A stretch of 44,057 bases of DNA, from the NCBI GenBank assembly GCA_947477015.1, contig CANJSM010000005.1, positions 1 to 44,057 on the forward strand, in the 5' to 3' direction. Made by a program: the position numbers and the translations under genes. This document shows positions 8,055 through 17,639 of this stretch, piece by piece (the first letter of the stretch is position 1; each line of letters begins with the position of its first letter). The notes beneath the pieces were generated by a model. It saw only the letters and a list, made by a program, of their open reading frames with translations, made no database searches and was not told where the DNA came from. Origin of the DNA: Legionellaceae bacterium (GTDB taxonomy: Bacteria; Pseudomonadota; Gammaproteobacteria; Legionellales; Legionellaceae).

Positions 8055-9317
8055 TTAGGAGCGGCCTCTACCAAAACTAGCTCCTGCAACAGCACCCATG
8101 TTCGGTGGAACTACCCCTCTAACGCTCTCTATCAAAATCTGACAACTATTTTTTGCGGCACGGCCAGTCACGTCCGGATTATTATTTTGCATATTAAGAT
8201 AAGTCATCATCTCTCGACAAAGCTTGGTTTTCTCAGTTGAATTAACATTATTCAATAATTCTAAAAAAACCTCCTGCAGTTTTTGGGTGTTATCGTCCAA
8301 GTCGATGCCTGTGATGAGAGAAGAGGAAAAATTTGCTTGTGCATGTTTAAAAGGCTCTATATAACTAGTCTCTAATCGAGATTTAAACTCTCTCGTCACC
8401 GCTTTAGATTGAATCTTATCCAGTAAAGTTGCAACGTGGAGCTGCACGTTTTTAATGCTATCTTGAACCACATTCTGAGTTGAGCGAGAATCTTTTTCAA
8501 AGTTGAGAAATACGTTCATTTCCCCTAAATTCTCGACGGCATTAGATGGATTAAGTCTAACAAGTTCATTAATTGCCCCTATCAAAAGCGCAGTGGCTGC
8601 TTGAATCTCCGAGGTTAGCGAACCGGCGGATCGACTGGTACTAAAAAGAAAATATTCTTTTGCACTATTCAGCTGCTCATTGGCTGAGATTATGTCTTCT
8701 TCTGGTTCAGAACCAACAGCGAGCTCACTAACATAACCACCCGTCTGGTCTAGTTCCGGATAGCCTTCATGCGCAAATAGATTTGTCAATGCAGTGTGCT
8801 CAGGATCCTGAGGTGCCATCCGATAATCCTGTACAAAATTAGCTGCTGCGATAATTCTCTCAGGGGTCGCTTCTTGAATCAAAATAGAATATTGACCTTG
8901 CTCTGTACCCCATCTGGCTGTTGAGCCTCTAGTCATTAAACTAGCTTTACCGGCTCCTGTCATCTCACCATGTTGAGTAAACAACACTTGATTTGTTTTA
9001 CTTGAAAAACCACGCCAACCTTGCTCTCTATCATCAAATGACAGTAGTTGGTAATGTCCGGCGCCTCCTCCTTGACCAACTCGCATAAAATAACATTTTT
9101 TTTTATTTAATTTAGAAAAATCAGCCGATAAAGCACCAACATTGTCACCACTTGTCCAGATATCACTAAGCCCCTCACCAAATTTCATAAATACAGGACT
9201 AATGTCAATTTGGTCGTCATTAGTACTATTGTCATAAGAAAATTGAATAGGTTGTCTTAAAACAAGCTGAAAGGCCCTTTCAATAGTATCCTCTGAACAA
9301 GTATTTTTTTTAGGCAT
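8055..9317 (-). CDS. Hypothetical soluble protein, possible papain- or OTU-like N-terminal fold
   Basis: The 420-residue product is not recognised. The start is well supported by a strong Shine-Dalgarno sequence (AGGAGG) 5 bases upstream. The first 170 residues contain glycine-rich and aromatic stretches (GQGGGAGHYQLLSFDD, about 77-92, then GWRGFSS). This GHYxLL pattern recalls the histidine segment of OTU- and papain-like peptidases, but I cannot place a catalytic Cys with confidence. The second half is helical and polar with no membrane segment. The C-terminus (AGASFGRGRS) is small and basic. The gene converges on the hydrolase at 6342-8036 with only 18 bases between them. An effector role would fit the neighbourhood but is not shown. 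The 303 bases upstream of it (9318-9620) contain no gene that I can see. Confidence 0.55.
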   Translation of the reverse strand: MPKKNTCSEDTIERAFQLVLRQPIQFSYDNSTNDDQIDISPVFMKFGEGLSDIWTSGDNVGALSADFSKLNKKKCYFMRVGQGGGAGHYQLLSFDDREQGWRGFSSKTNQVLFTQHGEMTGAGKASLMTRGSTARWGTEQGQYSILIQEATPERIIAAANFVQDYRMAPQDPEHTALTNLFAHEGYPELDQTGGYVSELAVGSEPEEDIISANEQLNSAKEYFLFSTSRSAGSLTSEIQAATALLIGAINELVRLNPSNAVENLGEMNVFLNFEKDSRSTQNVVQDSIKNVQLHVATLLDKIQSKAVTREFKSRLETSYIEPFKHAQANFSSSLITGIDLDDNTQKLQEVFLELLNNVNSTEKTKLCREMMTYLNMQNNNPDVTGRAAKNSCQILIESVRGVVPPNMGAVAGASFGRGRS

Positions 9318-9620
9318 GACGCCCTCCTGATTAGACCATAAATCATACTAAACATATAGTACATATTCATATTGATGTCAAAAATTTCAATCGCTGTGGA
9401 TGCGATTTTAAGTGTGGTTAAAATCTAAAGCGTAAAATCAAACCCACTCGCTGTTTTAAGAAAAGTTCACGCCATGATATGTTTTGCATCTTTAGCGCGA
9501 GCCATTTGTTCAAATCAGAATAATGCATTTTGCCCTAAGCTGACCGTGATAAGATTTGCGTTTTATAAAAAAATATCGCATGATGTTTTTTAAACAGATC
9601 AACGGACTGAGATCGCTGTT

Positions 9621-10343
9621 ATGAAATCGTTTTTATTATTCATTACATTGCTCATGTTACCTCTAACGCAAGCCCTGTCACTAAACATTGGCGTCATGCC
9701 TAACAACCCGCCATTATCGACACTAGTAGACAAAAAAAGTCATTTCTCCGGTTTTGAAATCTCTCTTATGCAAGAAATTTGCTTACGAATAAAAGAGAAC
9801 TGCTCATTTCGTTCGGTCATCATGAAGCAAATTCAACCTGATTTAATGGCACAGAAAATTGATTTAGCGATTGCGACCTATATTATTGCTGACAAACCAC
9901 CAGCAGGCTTTATATACAGTCTACCCTATTTGGCTAGCAATGCTCAGTTCATTGTTAACAAAGACTCTAAAATCACTACGACAGCAGCGTTTGAAGACAA
10001 AACGGTTGGCGTAAGACACGGAACACTATTTGATGACCTTCTGAATAAACTGTTTGGTAACAATGTCACTATTTCAAAATACATGACCATCGATGAGTTA
10101 GTATCTGCGCTGAACAACAAAGACATAGATGCTGTGTTGACCGATGCTCTAGCTGCTGATTATTGGGTGCTCAACAGTGCGGGACAATATCGTGCGGTAG
10201 GCGATAAAATCCCTATTGGCAACGGATATGGGATACTAGCCAACGTAGGACAGGAAGCATTGATTGGCACAATTAACCAAGCACTTCAAAATATGATGAT
10301 AGATGGAAGCTACGTTAAAATTTATTCTGATTATTTCGATTAG
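9621..10343 (+). CDS. Periplasmic amino-acid-binding protein (ABC substrate-binding, family 3), copy 1
   Basis: The 240-residue protein starts with a signal peptide (MKSFLLFITLLMLPLTQALS) and continues as a small bilobal solute-binding protein of the polar amino acid (SBP_bac_3) type: NIGVMPNNPPLS at the start of lobe 1, FSGFEISLMQEIC at about 43-55, IDLAIATYIIADKPP in the hinge region, and FEDKTVGVRHGTLFDDLL at the start of lobe 2. It is about 50% identical by eye to the next gene and the pair is a tandem duplication. No permease or ATPase is encoded nearby, so the transporter it serves is elsewhere, or the protein acts as a sensor. The ligand cannot be deduced; arginine-type binding is typical of relatives. 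Confidence 0.85.
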   Translation: MKSFLLFITLLMLPLTQALSLNIGVMPNNPPLSTLVDKKSHFSGFEISLMQEICLRIKENCSFRSVIMKQIQPDLMAQKIDLAIATYIIADKPPAGFIYSLPYLASNAQFIVNKDSKITTTAAFEDKTVGVRHGTLFDDLLNKLFGNNVTISKYMTIDELVSALNNKDIDAVLTDALAADYWVLNSAGQYRAVGDKIPIGNGYGILANVGQEALIGTINQALQNMMIDGSYVKIYSDYFD

Positions 10344-10346
10344 GGC

Positions 10347-10387
10347 TTGTTGACAGATATGGCCCCTAATATAGATTCAGTCAACAA
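10347..10387 (+). other. Inverted repeat between the two binding-protein genes
   Basis: Perfect 8-base arms TTGTTGAC and GTCAACAA are separated by 25 bases. The right arm directly abuts the AAGGA ribosome-binding site of the downstream gene, so the hairpin could tune translation of the second copy. It could also be an operator or a weak terminator. The left arm also contains TTGACA. Confidence 0.4.
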
Positions 10388-10396
10388 AGGATAGTT

Positions 10397-11122
10397 ATGA
10401 AGCAAAGACTTTATGCAGCTGCTCTTTTTGTATTGATTTCAATGCAAACCTATGGACTCACAATAGGCGTAAACGCCAACTACCCCCCATTTTCATCGCT
10501 TGCTGATCAACAAAATCAATTTATGGGATTTGATATCGCCCTCATGACGGAAGTGTGCAAACGAATCAGTATGCCTTGTTCATTCATTCCAGTCGTTGAC
10601 ACTGATGTAGAAAATGCTTTGGTTGCAGGTACAGTTGATTTAGCTATCTCAGCCATTATCATTCCTGACAAACCACCAACTTATTTTCTTTATAGTTTGC
10701 CTTATCTGCAAAGTTACGCACAATTTGTTGTCAATCAAGACTCTCCAATAAAGACTCCAGCTGATATAAAACATCAACAAGTAGGCACGCGCACGGAGCC
10801 TGTATACAGTGATCTGCTCCGCAAACAATATGGTAATGACATTACCCTTAGAACCTATCCTACTTTAGATAATATCATGAATGATCTTCATGAAAAGAAA
10901 ATAGACCTTGTTCTTACTAACGCACCTGCCCTCAGTTACTGGCTTGCTTCTGGCGGCGGAGAGTACCGAATGGTTGGCGATAAAATCCCAATTGGCAATG
11001 GGTATGGGATTATGGCCTATCAAGGAAACGAAGCCTTGGTTCAAAAAATTAATCAAGCTATTCTTGAGATCACAAATGACGGCAGTTATGCTCCGATCTA
11101 TACGAGGTATTTTGGTGAGTAA
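10397..11122 (+). CDS. Periplasmic amino-acid-binding protein (ABC substrate-binding, family 3), copy 2
   Basis: This is a tandem paralogue of the preceding gene: 241 residues, signal peptide MKQRLYAAALFVLISMQTYG, then TIGVNANYPPFSSL, FMGFDIALMTEVCKRI, VDLAISAIIIPDKPP and a lobe-2 start at DIKHQQVGTRTEP. The spacing, the cysteine pair near residues 54-61 (VCKRISMPCSF, matching ICLRIKENCSF) and the shared ending VGDKIPIGNGYGI show common descent. The two copies differ in the residues lining lobe 1, so the specificities may have diverged. The start is supported by AAGGA at 10386-10390. Confidence 0.85.
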   Translation: MKQRLYAAALFVLISMQTYGLTIGVNANYPPFSSLADQQNQFMGFDIALMTEVCKRISMPCSFIPVVDTDVENALVAGTVDLAISAIIIPDKPPTYFLYSLPYLQSYAQFVVNQDSPIKTPADIKHQQVGTRTEPVYSDLLRKQYGNDITLRTYPTLDNIMNDLHEKKIDLVLTNAPALSYWLASGGGEYRMVGDKIPIGNGYGIMAYQGNEALVQKINQAILEITNDGSYAPIYTRYFGE

Positions 11123-11224
11123 AGGGTTATTTTACGCGACTCTCTACTCGAGTCTCTAGGGGCTGTTAACAATTCAGCACGTTCCACTGAGCGTCAGGAG
11201 TTGTGGTGAATAGATACAATACCA

Positions 11225-11250
11225 CGCCGTATCGAAGCTTCAATACGGCG
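11225..11250. repeat. 26-base near-perfect palindrome between convergent genes
   Basis: CGCCGTATCGAAG is followed by its near-exact reverse complement, with one mismatched pair. It lies between the second binding-protein gene and the 3' end of alaS. No T-run follows on either strand. It may be a bidirectional 3' stabiliser or a dispersed palindromic unit. Confidence 0.55.
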
Positions 11251-11279
11251 CTACGATCTTTCTCATCGCGAACAGACAC

Positions 11280-13871
11280 TTAATGCTGATTTAAGGCAAC
11301 CATCTCACTGATTGTCTTAATTTTAGAATCCAGATCGCTCGGAACATCACCACCACCTTGTGCCATGTCATCACGTCCGCCACCTTTGCCACACAGGTGC
11401 CTCACTAAAGCGCCTGCGGTAGGCACTTGACCCAAAATGGTTTTGCTCACGCCTGCAACAACACTAATTTTTCCTTCAGAAACGGCAAACAAAACAATAA
11501 CGGCTGAATCCATGGATGATTTTAATTGATCAAGCATTGCCCTCAGGCCTTGAGGATCGAGATCATCAAGACGTTTAACCAAAAGATTAACCGCTCCAAT
11601 TTGTTGGGCGTCATTGACTAAACTACGACCGGAATGGATGGTTAATTCCTGCTGCAGTTTTGCCAAGTCCTTCTCTGTTTGCTTTGCATCCTGAAGGCAT
11701 TGCGTTAATTTGTCTAACGCACTGACTGGCGTGGTTTTCAGCAGACTAGCCATTGCGCCTAATTGGTCTAATTGCTGATTAACCCAGCGCAGCGCATAAT
11801 CACCCGTCATTAACTCAATTCGCCTAACCCCACTGGCAACTCCATACTCAGCAATGATTTTAAACAGGCCAATGTCTCCTGTTCGTCTCGCATGCGTGCC
11901 TCCACACAACTCCTTGGAAAACTCACCCATCGACAACACTCTAACTGAGTCACCATATTTCTCACCAAACAACGCAACAGCGCCGCTGTTTTTAGCTTCA
12001 TCAATGCTCATTAATGTTGTTTTTATCTCGTCATTAGCACGAATTTTATCATTGACTAATCTCTCTAACTGTTCACATTGAGCAGGAGTCACGGCTTCAT
12101 GATGTGAAAAATCAAACCGCGCACGGTCCGCATCGACCAAAGACCCTTTTTGTTGGACATGAGCACCAATAATTTGCTTCAGCGCAGAGTGCAGTAAATG
12201 CGTGGCTGAGTGATTCAAACGAATGGCAGCACGTCTTTTCTCATCTACTTGAGCATTCACCGCTTGAGCAAGCAATAGCTCACCTTCAATTAGTTCGCCA
12301 TAATGGATAATCGCTTGTCCTTGACGTTGAGTATCATCAACACGAAAAACCGCATTTTGACCTATAATTTGACCTTGATCCCCAATTTGCCCACCACTTT
12401 CGGCATAAAAAGGCGTATCCTGCAACACGATAGCTGCTTTTCTACCGGCAGTTAGCTCATTAACTTTTTTGCCCTGTTCAATAATGGCCAACACATGCGT
12501 TGAAAAAACATCGTGTTGATAGCCCTGAAAGGCTGAGTTGATGCCATCCAATTGCACTGATTTTGAATAATCCACTTGAAACTGACTGGCAGATTGTGAT
12601 TGTTCACGTTGCTGTTGCATGCATTGCTCAAAACCATCCATGTCAAGATGCAAACCTTGTTCGCGCGCAATGTCAGCGGTCAAATCAACCGGGAACCCAT
12701 AGGTATCATAGAGTTTAAAGGCTACATCACCAGGGATTTCATTACCATTAAGTGCTTGTATTTGCTCTTGTAACAAACGCAGTCCCTGTTCTAGGGTGCG
12801 TAAAAATTGATTTTCTTCTTGTTCTAAAATTCGCACTATTTGCGCTTGATGTGCAGTTAATTCAGGGTATGCTTGTCCCATCACTGTCACCAAAGGTGCC
12901 ACTAAATGATGGAAAAACGGCGAGGGCAAACCCAGTTTATTCCCATGCCTTACCGCGCGTCGAATAATGCGGCGCAACACATATCCTCGACCTTCATTAC
13001 TGGGTATCACACCATCAGAAATTAAGAACGCACAAGCACGAATGTGATCAGCAATAACTTTTAACGAAGGATGTTCTAGATCTAAATGTTTACCCAATTG
13101 AGCAATAGCATGAATCAAATATTGAAAACTGTCGATTTGATAATTATTATGCACGCCCTGCACCACAGCAGCAATACGTTCAAGTCCCATACCAGTATCC
13201 ACTGAAGGTTTTGGCAGGGGATGCAATTGACCGTCTTTATCGCGATTAAATTGCATGAACACCAAATTCCAAATCTCTATGTATCGATCCCCATCAGCTG
13301 TAGGCGACCCCGGTGGACCACCTGCTATATCAGGGCCGTGATCATAAAATATTTCTGTGCATGGTCCGCAAGGGCCGGTGTCTCCCATTTGCCAAAAATT
13401 ATCCGCGGCACCACAACGTGAAAAACGCTCAGGTGAAACCCCTACTTCGTTAAGCCAAATGGCAGCAGCTTCATCATCGTCTTCAAACACGGTGATCCAT
13501 AACTTTTCAACGGGTAATTTCAACACGCCGGTTAAAAATCCCCACGCATAATTAATGGCTTCTCGCTTAAAATAATCCCCAAAACTAAAATTTCCCAACA
13601 TTTCAAAAAACGTGTGATGACGGGCTGTATAGCCTACATTTTCTAAATCGTTGTGTTTTCCACCAGCACGAACACAACGCTGGGAGCTAACAGCACGTTG
13701 ATATGATCGTGGTTCGCTACCTAAAAAAGTATCTTTAAATTGCACCATGCCTGCATTAGTAAACAATAAAGTCGGATCATTGTTGGGCACGAGTGAGCTA
13801 CTAGGTACTTGTTGATGATCCTGTTTAGTAAAATAATCAAAAAAAGCCTGTCTTATTTCTGAACTGTTCAT
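11280..13871 (-). CDS. alaS: Alanyl-tRNA synthetase
   Basis: The 863-residue class II synthetase charges tRNA-Ala. The N-terminal catalytic core is intact: [11 protein letters not shown] at the start, [16 protein letters not shown] (motif 1-2 region) and [13 protein letters not shown] (motif 3). The editing domain carries the zinc-type HSATHLLH motif (about 550-557) and [13 protein letters not shown] (about 657-669). The C-terminal domain ends with [14 protein letters not shown]. The length is typical of the family. The gene is downstream of recA-recX on the same strand, the usual gammaproteobacterial arrangement, with a 138-base gap. Confidence 0.98.
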   Translation of the reverse strand: MNSSEIRQAFFDYFTKQDHQQVPSSSLVPNNDPTLLFTNAGMVQFKDTFLGSEPRSYQRAVSSQRCVRAGGKHNDLENVGYTARHHTFFEMLGNFSFGDYFKREAINYAWGFLTGVLKLPVEKLWITVFEDDDEAAAIWLNEVGVSPERFSRCGAADNFWQMGDTGPCGPCTEIFYDHGPDIAGGPPGSPTADGDRYIEIWNLVFMQFNRDKDGQLHPLPKPSVDTGMGLERIAAVVQGVHNNYQIDSFQYLIHAIAQLGKHLDLEHPSLKVIADHIRACAFLISDGVIPSNEGRGYVLRRIIRRAVRHGNKLGLPSPFFHHLVAPLVTVMGQAYPELTAHQAQIVRILEQEENQFLRTLEQGLRLLQEQIQALNGNEIPGDVAFKLYDTYGFPVDLTADIAREQGLHLDMDGFEQCMQQQREQSQSASQFQVDYSKSVQLDGINSAFQGYQHDVFSTHVLAIIEQGKKVNELTAGRKAAIVLQDTPFYAESGGQIGDQGQIIGQNAVFRVDDTQRQGQAIIHYGELIEGELLLAQAVNAQVDEKRRAAIRLNHSATHLLHSALKQIIGAHVQQKGSLVDADRARFDFSHHEAVTPAQCEQLERLVNDKIRANDEIKTTLMSIDEAKNSGAVALFGEKYGDSVRVLSMGEFSKELCGGTHARRTGDIGLFKIIAEYGVASGVRRIELMTGDYALRWVNQQLDQLGAMASLLKTTPVSALDKLTQCLQDAKQTEKDLAKLQQELTIHSGRSLVNDAQQIGAVNLLVKRLDDLDPQGLRAMLDQLKSSMDSAVIVLFAVSEGKISVVAGVSKTILGQVPTAGALVRHLCGKGGGRDDMAQGGGDVPSDLDSKIKTISEMVALNQH

Positions 13872-14009
13872 GTGTTATTACTCTTTTTAAAGTCTGTTGA
13901 AGCAACATGCAAAAACCGCATTCGTGTCAACAAATCATTGAGATCTCGCCAAACTCATCGTTTGAGTTGAATAACCCGTCACCGCTGACCAATGCTCGGG
14001 TCGACGTAC

Positions 14010-14447
14010 TTACCTTAACGCCCTAAACACCAAATTGATCGTATCCACCGAAAATCCACGGTACAGCAAGAATTGTTTTTGTTTTTGTATTTCAGCAAAG
14101 GAGTGATCCTCTTGAGCACCATATTTCTTAACCCAAACATCTCGTGCGTATGTCGCCCAGTTTTCTCGCTCAGCGTCCAATGCTTGTTCTATCAAATCTC
14201 GGTCAATGCGCACTTGTTGCAAATCTTGGCGTATTCTCGCGGGGCCATGTCCTTGCCGAATTCTAGCACGACATAGGCTCTCAACAAAACGCTCGTCACT
14301 TTGCAAACCCAAACGCAGGCATTGACTGATTGCGTCTTGTACTTCAACCGCAGGAAATTTTTTCTGTAGCAGTTTTTGCGTCAGTTCGTACGCACCGTGC
14401 TCGCGCCTAGCAAGCAGGCGCACGGCACTTTCAAACGACTTAGTCAT
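14010..14447 (-). CDS. recX: Regulatory protein RecX
   Basis: RecX binds RecA filaments and limits RecA activity. The 145-residue protein is the typical length and begins with the characteristic [24 protein letters not shown], followed by the two further three-helix repeats including [26 protein letters not shown]. Its start codon overlaps the end of recA by 8 bases, so translation is probably coupled, which keeps RecX in proportion to RecA. Confidence 0.95.
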   Translation of the reverse strand: MTKSFESAVRLLARREHGAYELTQKLLQKKFPAVEVQDAISQCLRLGLQSDERFVESLCRARIRQGHGPARIRQDLQQVRIDRDLIEQALDAERENWATYARDVWVKKYGAQEDHSFAEIQKQKQFLLYRGFSVDTINLVFRALR

Positions 14448-15480
14448 CGACCAATTCAGCTATAGCGTCTACCTCAGATGCAGGGACTTTTTTAACTAAC
14501 AATTCTGCTCTGATTTTTTGTTCTAAAAATTGAGCAATTTCTGGGTGCTCTTTTAGATACATGCGAACGTTTTCTTTACCCTGACCAATTTTTTCTTGGT
14601 TATAACTATACCAAGCGCCTGATTTTTCAATTAATCCCAGTTGAGACGCTAAATTAATGATTTCACTTTCACGCGAAATGCCTTCATTGTATAGAATATC
14701 AAATTCAGCTTGTTTGAAAGGAGGTGCAACTTTATTTTTGACCACTTTCACGCGTGTTTCACTGCCCACCACTTCTTCGCCTCTTTTAATAGCGCCGGTA
14801 CGACGAATGTCTAATCGTACAGAGGCATAAAACTTTAAAGCATTACCACCTGTGGTTGTTTCAGGACTACCAAACATCACACCAATTTTCATCCGAATTT
14901 GGTTAATGAAAATCACCAATGTGTTGGATCGCTTGATGTTTGCCGTCAGTTTACGTAATGCTTGTGACATGAGTCGTGCTTGCAAACCAACATGCGTATC
15001 ACCCATCTCACCTTCAATTTCAGCTTTGGGTGTCAGCGCTGCAACCGAGTCGACGATGACCACATCCACTGCAGCAGAGCGAACTAGCATGTCAGTGATT
15101 TCGAGTGCTTGCTCACCAGTATCGGGTTGAGAAATCAGCAACTCTTCGACTTTTACACCTAATTTTTCAGCATAACTTGGATCAAGAGCATGCTCAGCAT
15201 CAATAAATGCGGCCGTTCCGCCATTTCTTTGACACGCGGCAATCACTTGCAACGTCAGTGTGGTTTTACCAGATGATTCGGGGCCATAAATTTCAACTAC
15301 GCGCCCTTTTGGCAAGCCACCTATCCCTAAGGCGATATCCAACCCTAACGAACCGGTTGAGATAGCCTCTATGTCACGGCCAAGGTTACTATCACCCATG
15401 CGCATGACTGAACCTTTACCAAACTGTCGTTCTATTTGTGCGAGAGCAGCACTAAGTGCTTTTTGCTTATTGTCTTCCAT
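14440..15480 (-). CDS. recA: Recombinase RecA
   Basis: This is the central DNA strand-exchange ATPase. The start at 15480 gives 346 residues beginning [17 protein letters not shown], as in other gammaproteobacterial RecA; AGGTGA lies just upstream. The frame is open to 15549 but that extension is not conserved. Walker A is GPESSGKTT (about 66-74), Walker B is [12 protein letters not shown] (about 137-148), and the L2 loop begins at about residue 193. I see no CTG-N10-CAG LexA operator upstream, in keeping with the known absence of LexA from Legionella and Coxiella. The gene is divergent from the acetoacetyl-CoA synthetase gene with about 100 bases between starts. Confidence 0.98.
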   Translation of the reverse strand: MEDNKQKALSAALAQIERQFGKGSVMRMGDSNLGRDIEAISTGSLGLDIALGIGGLPKGRVVEIYGPESSGKTTLTLQVIAACQRNGGTAAFIDAEHALDPSYAEKLGVKVEELLISQPDTGEQALEITDMLVRSAAVDVVIVDSVAALTPKAEIEGEMGDTHVGLQARLMSQALRKLTANIKRSNTLVIFINQIRMKIGVMFGSPETTTGGNALKFYASVRLDIRRTGAIKRGEEVVGSETRVKVVKNKVAPPFKQAEFDILYNEGISRESEIINLASQLGLIEKSGAWYSYNQEKIGQGKENVRMYLKEHPEIAQFLEQKIRAELLVKKVPASEVDAIAELVDD

Positions 15481-15581
15481 TGGGTCACCTGTGTAGGATA
15501 TGCATTTAATTTCAGAAAAAATTATCCCACAGATGAACGATTGCAGCAATGCATTACTTTGGACTTAAAGGACTTCACACC

Positions 15582-17522
15582 ATGAACGCAGTCATTTGGA
15601 CACCTCAACATCCTGAATCAACCCACCTATGGCAATTCATGCGCTTTGCAGAAAAAGCTCATCAACAACAATTTAGCGATTATGAGGCACTACACGCGTG
15701 GTCTGTAGAATGCCCAGCCTCTTTTTGGCAATGCTTGTGCGACTATTTTAACATTACCTTTACAACCCCCCCTAAAATAATATTGAACAAGCCGACAGAA
15801 ATGATTGATGCGGCTTGGTTTGAAGGGGCAACGTTTAATTTTGCCGAAAAACTCCTATCTGGAGAAGATGAACACATCGCCCTCGTAAGCCTTGATGAGC
15901 GAGGTCATAGACGCTTGTTAACGTATAAAGAACTCAGACAACAAGTCAGTGCATGTGCCGCAGGCCTTGTTCATGAAGGCGTTGTCGCTGGAGACCGCGT
16001 TGCAGCCATCATGCCCAATGTTGATTATGCCGTGATCGCCATGCTTGCGACCGCATCCATCGGCGCAATCTGGTCCTCGTGTTCGTCTGATTTTGGCGCA
16101 AGTGCTGCAATTGATAGGCTAGGACAAATCGAACCTAAAGTTTTATTTGTCTGCGACGGCCATGACTATCAGGGTAAAACACACTTAGAACAGACTAAAA
16201 TTCAGGACATCAGTGCCCAGATGCCTTCGTTAAAACGCATTGTTTTTTGCCCTGTGATTCAGACGCAATTAGATCTCACCGACCTACCTAAAGGTATTTT
16301 ATGGCAGGATTTTTTACAGTACGATAACGTGATAAAGTTCCCCTCGTTCCCGTTCAATCATCCCCTCTATATTCTATTTTCATCCGGCACCACCGGAAAA
16401 CCCAAATGCATCATCCATAGCACGGGCGGTACGTTATTACAACACATCAAAGAGCTGGGATTACATACTGACATTCACCCAACAGATAATGTCTTTTTTT
16501 ATACCACATGTGGTTGGATGATGTGGAATTGGATGGTTTCGACGCTAGCCTTAGGCGCAACCCTCACCTTGTACGAAGGCTCACCGACCTATCCAGATGA
16601 AAAACGCTTGTTTCAATTGATAGAAGATGAACACATCAGTGTTTTTGGAACCAGTCCTAAGTTTCTTGCGGGCATTGAACAGGCCAATTTTGAGCCGGTT
16701 AAAGAATTCCCCATGCAACATTTACGCTGCATATTATCCACAGGCTCCCCCCTCCTACCCGAACAATATGATTTCGTCTCACACGCCATCAAACCCGGCG
16801 TACAACTGTGCTCCATTTCAGGTGGAACCGACATTGTATCTTGTTTTGCATTAGGCAACCCCCTTCTTCCGGTATTGCGTGGTGAATTGCAATGCATAGG
16901 ATTAGGTATGAGTCTTGAAGTCTACGACGAACAAGGTAACCCGATAAATGAAGCACGAGGAGAACTAGTCTGCACCCAACCCTTCCCTTCAATGCCCATT
17001 GGTTTTTGGAATGATCCCAACAAAATCAATTATAGAAAAGCTTATTTTTCACGATTTCCCGGCATTTGGGCACACGGCGACTTTGCAGAAATAACCAAGA
17101 ATCGAGGTCTAATTATTTATGGTCGCTCAGACGCCGTATTAAATCCTGGCGGTGTACGCATTGGAACGGCAGAAATTTATCGTCAAGTTGAAAAGATACC
17201 TGCCGTTTTAGACAGCGTCGTGATCGGTCAAGATTGGCAAAATGATACTCGTGTAGTGCTATTTGTGAAACTGCGCAACGGTGAAACACTCACCCCAGAA
17301 CTCGAAACCACCATTCGACAAACAATCCGAACAAACACCTCACCTCGACACGTTCCAGCGAAGATTATCCAAGTCGCAGACATCCCTAGAACAATTAGTG
17401 GCAAAGTCGTTGAAATTGCCGTACGGCAAATTGTCAATGGAGAATCTGTGACTAATGTGCATTCACTGAAAAATCCTGAGGCGTTAAAAGAGTTCGAAAA
17501 CCGAACGGAGTTGCTTGTTTAG
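15582..17522 (+). CDS. aacS: Acetoacetyl-CoA synthetase
   Basis: This ANL-superfamily enzyme activates acetoacetate to its CoA ester through an adenylate, feeding ketone bodies or polyhydroxybutyrate breakdown products into lipid metabolism. From the start at 15582 (AAAGGA 9 bases upstream) the protein has 646 residues, the normal length. The P-loop-like motif ILFSSGTTGKPKCIIHSTGG spans roughly 264-283 (positions near 16371-16430). The acyl-CoA synthetase core ISGGTDIVSCF, the hinge YGRSDAVLNPGGVRIGTAE and the C-terminal catalytic lysine context PRTISGKVVE are all present. The N-terminal ACAS_N region LWQFMRFAEKAHQQQF fits AacS rather than Acs. Confidence 0.92.
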   Translation: MNAVIWTPQHPESTHLWQFMRFAEKAHQQQFSDYEALHAWSVECPASFWQCLCDYFNITFTTPPKIILNKPTEMIDAAWFEGATFNFAEKLLSGEDEHIALVSLDERGHRRLLTYKELRQQVSACAAGLVHEGVVAGDRVAAIMPNVDYAVIAMLATASIGAIWSSCSSDFGASAAIDRLGQIEPKVLFVCDGHDYQGKTHLEQTKIQDISAQMPSLKRIVFCPVIQTQLDLTDLPKGILWQDFLQYDNVIKFPSFPFNHPLYILFSSGTTGKPKCIIHSTGGTLLQHIKELGLHTDIHPTDNVFFYTTCGWMMWNWMVSTLALGATLTLYEGSPTYPDEKRLFQLIEDEHISVFGTSPKFLAGIEQANFEPVKEFPMQHLRCILSTGSPLLPEQYDFVSHAIKPGVQLCSISGGTDIVSCFALGNPLLPVLRGELQCIGLGMSLEVYDEQGNPINEARGELVCTQPFPSMPIGFWNDPNKINYRKAYFSRFPGIWAHGDFAEITKNRGLIIYGRSDAVLNPGGVRIGTAEIYRQVEKIPAVLDSVVIGQDWQNDTRVVLFVKLRNGETLTPELETTIRQTIRTNTSPRHVPAKIIQVADIPRTISGKVVEIAVRQIVNGESVTNVHSLKNPEALKEFENRTELLV

Positions 17523-17552
17523 GTACGTGCAATGCCATCTGTCTTTGCGAAC

Positions 17553-17578
17553 ACAGTGAAGCACTGTATGATTTTTTT
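17553..17578 (+). terminator. Probable intrinsic terminator after aacS
   Basis: A 6-bp stem (ACAGTG / CACTGT) with the 3-base loop AAG is followed by ATGA and seven T. It lies 30 bases after the aacS stop. The stem is short, so efficiency is uncertain. Confidence 0.55.
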
Positions 17579-17639
17579 GATCAATTCATATATAGTGTGA
17601 CCAGTGGGATCACGAAGACGGTATGTTTAGGGTTTAATC

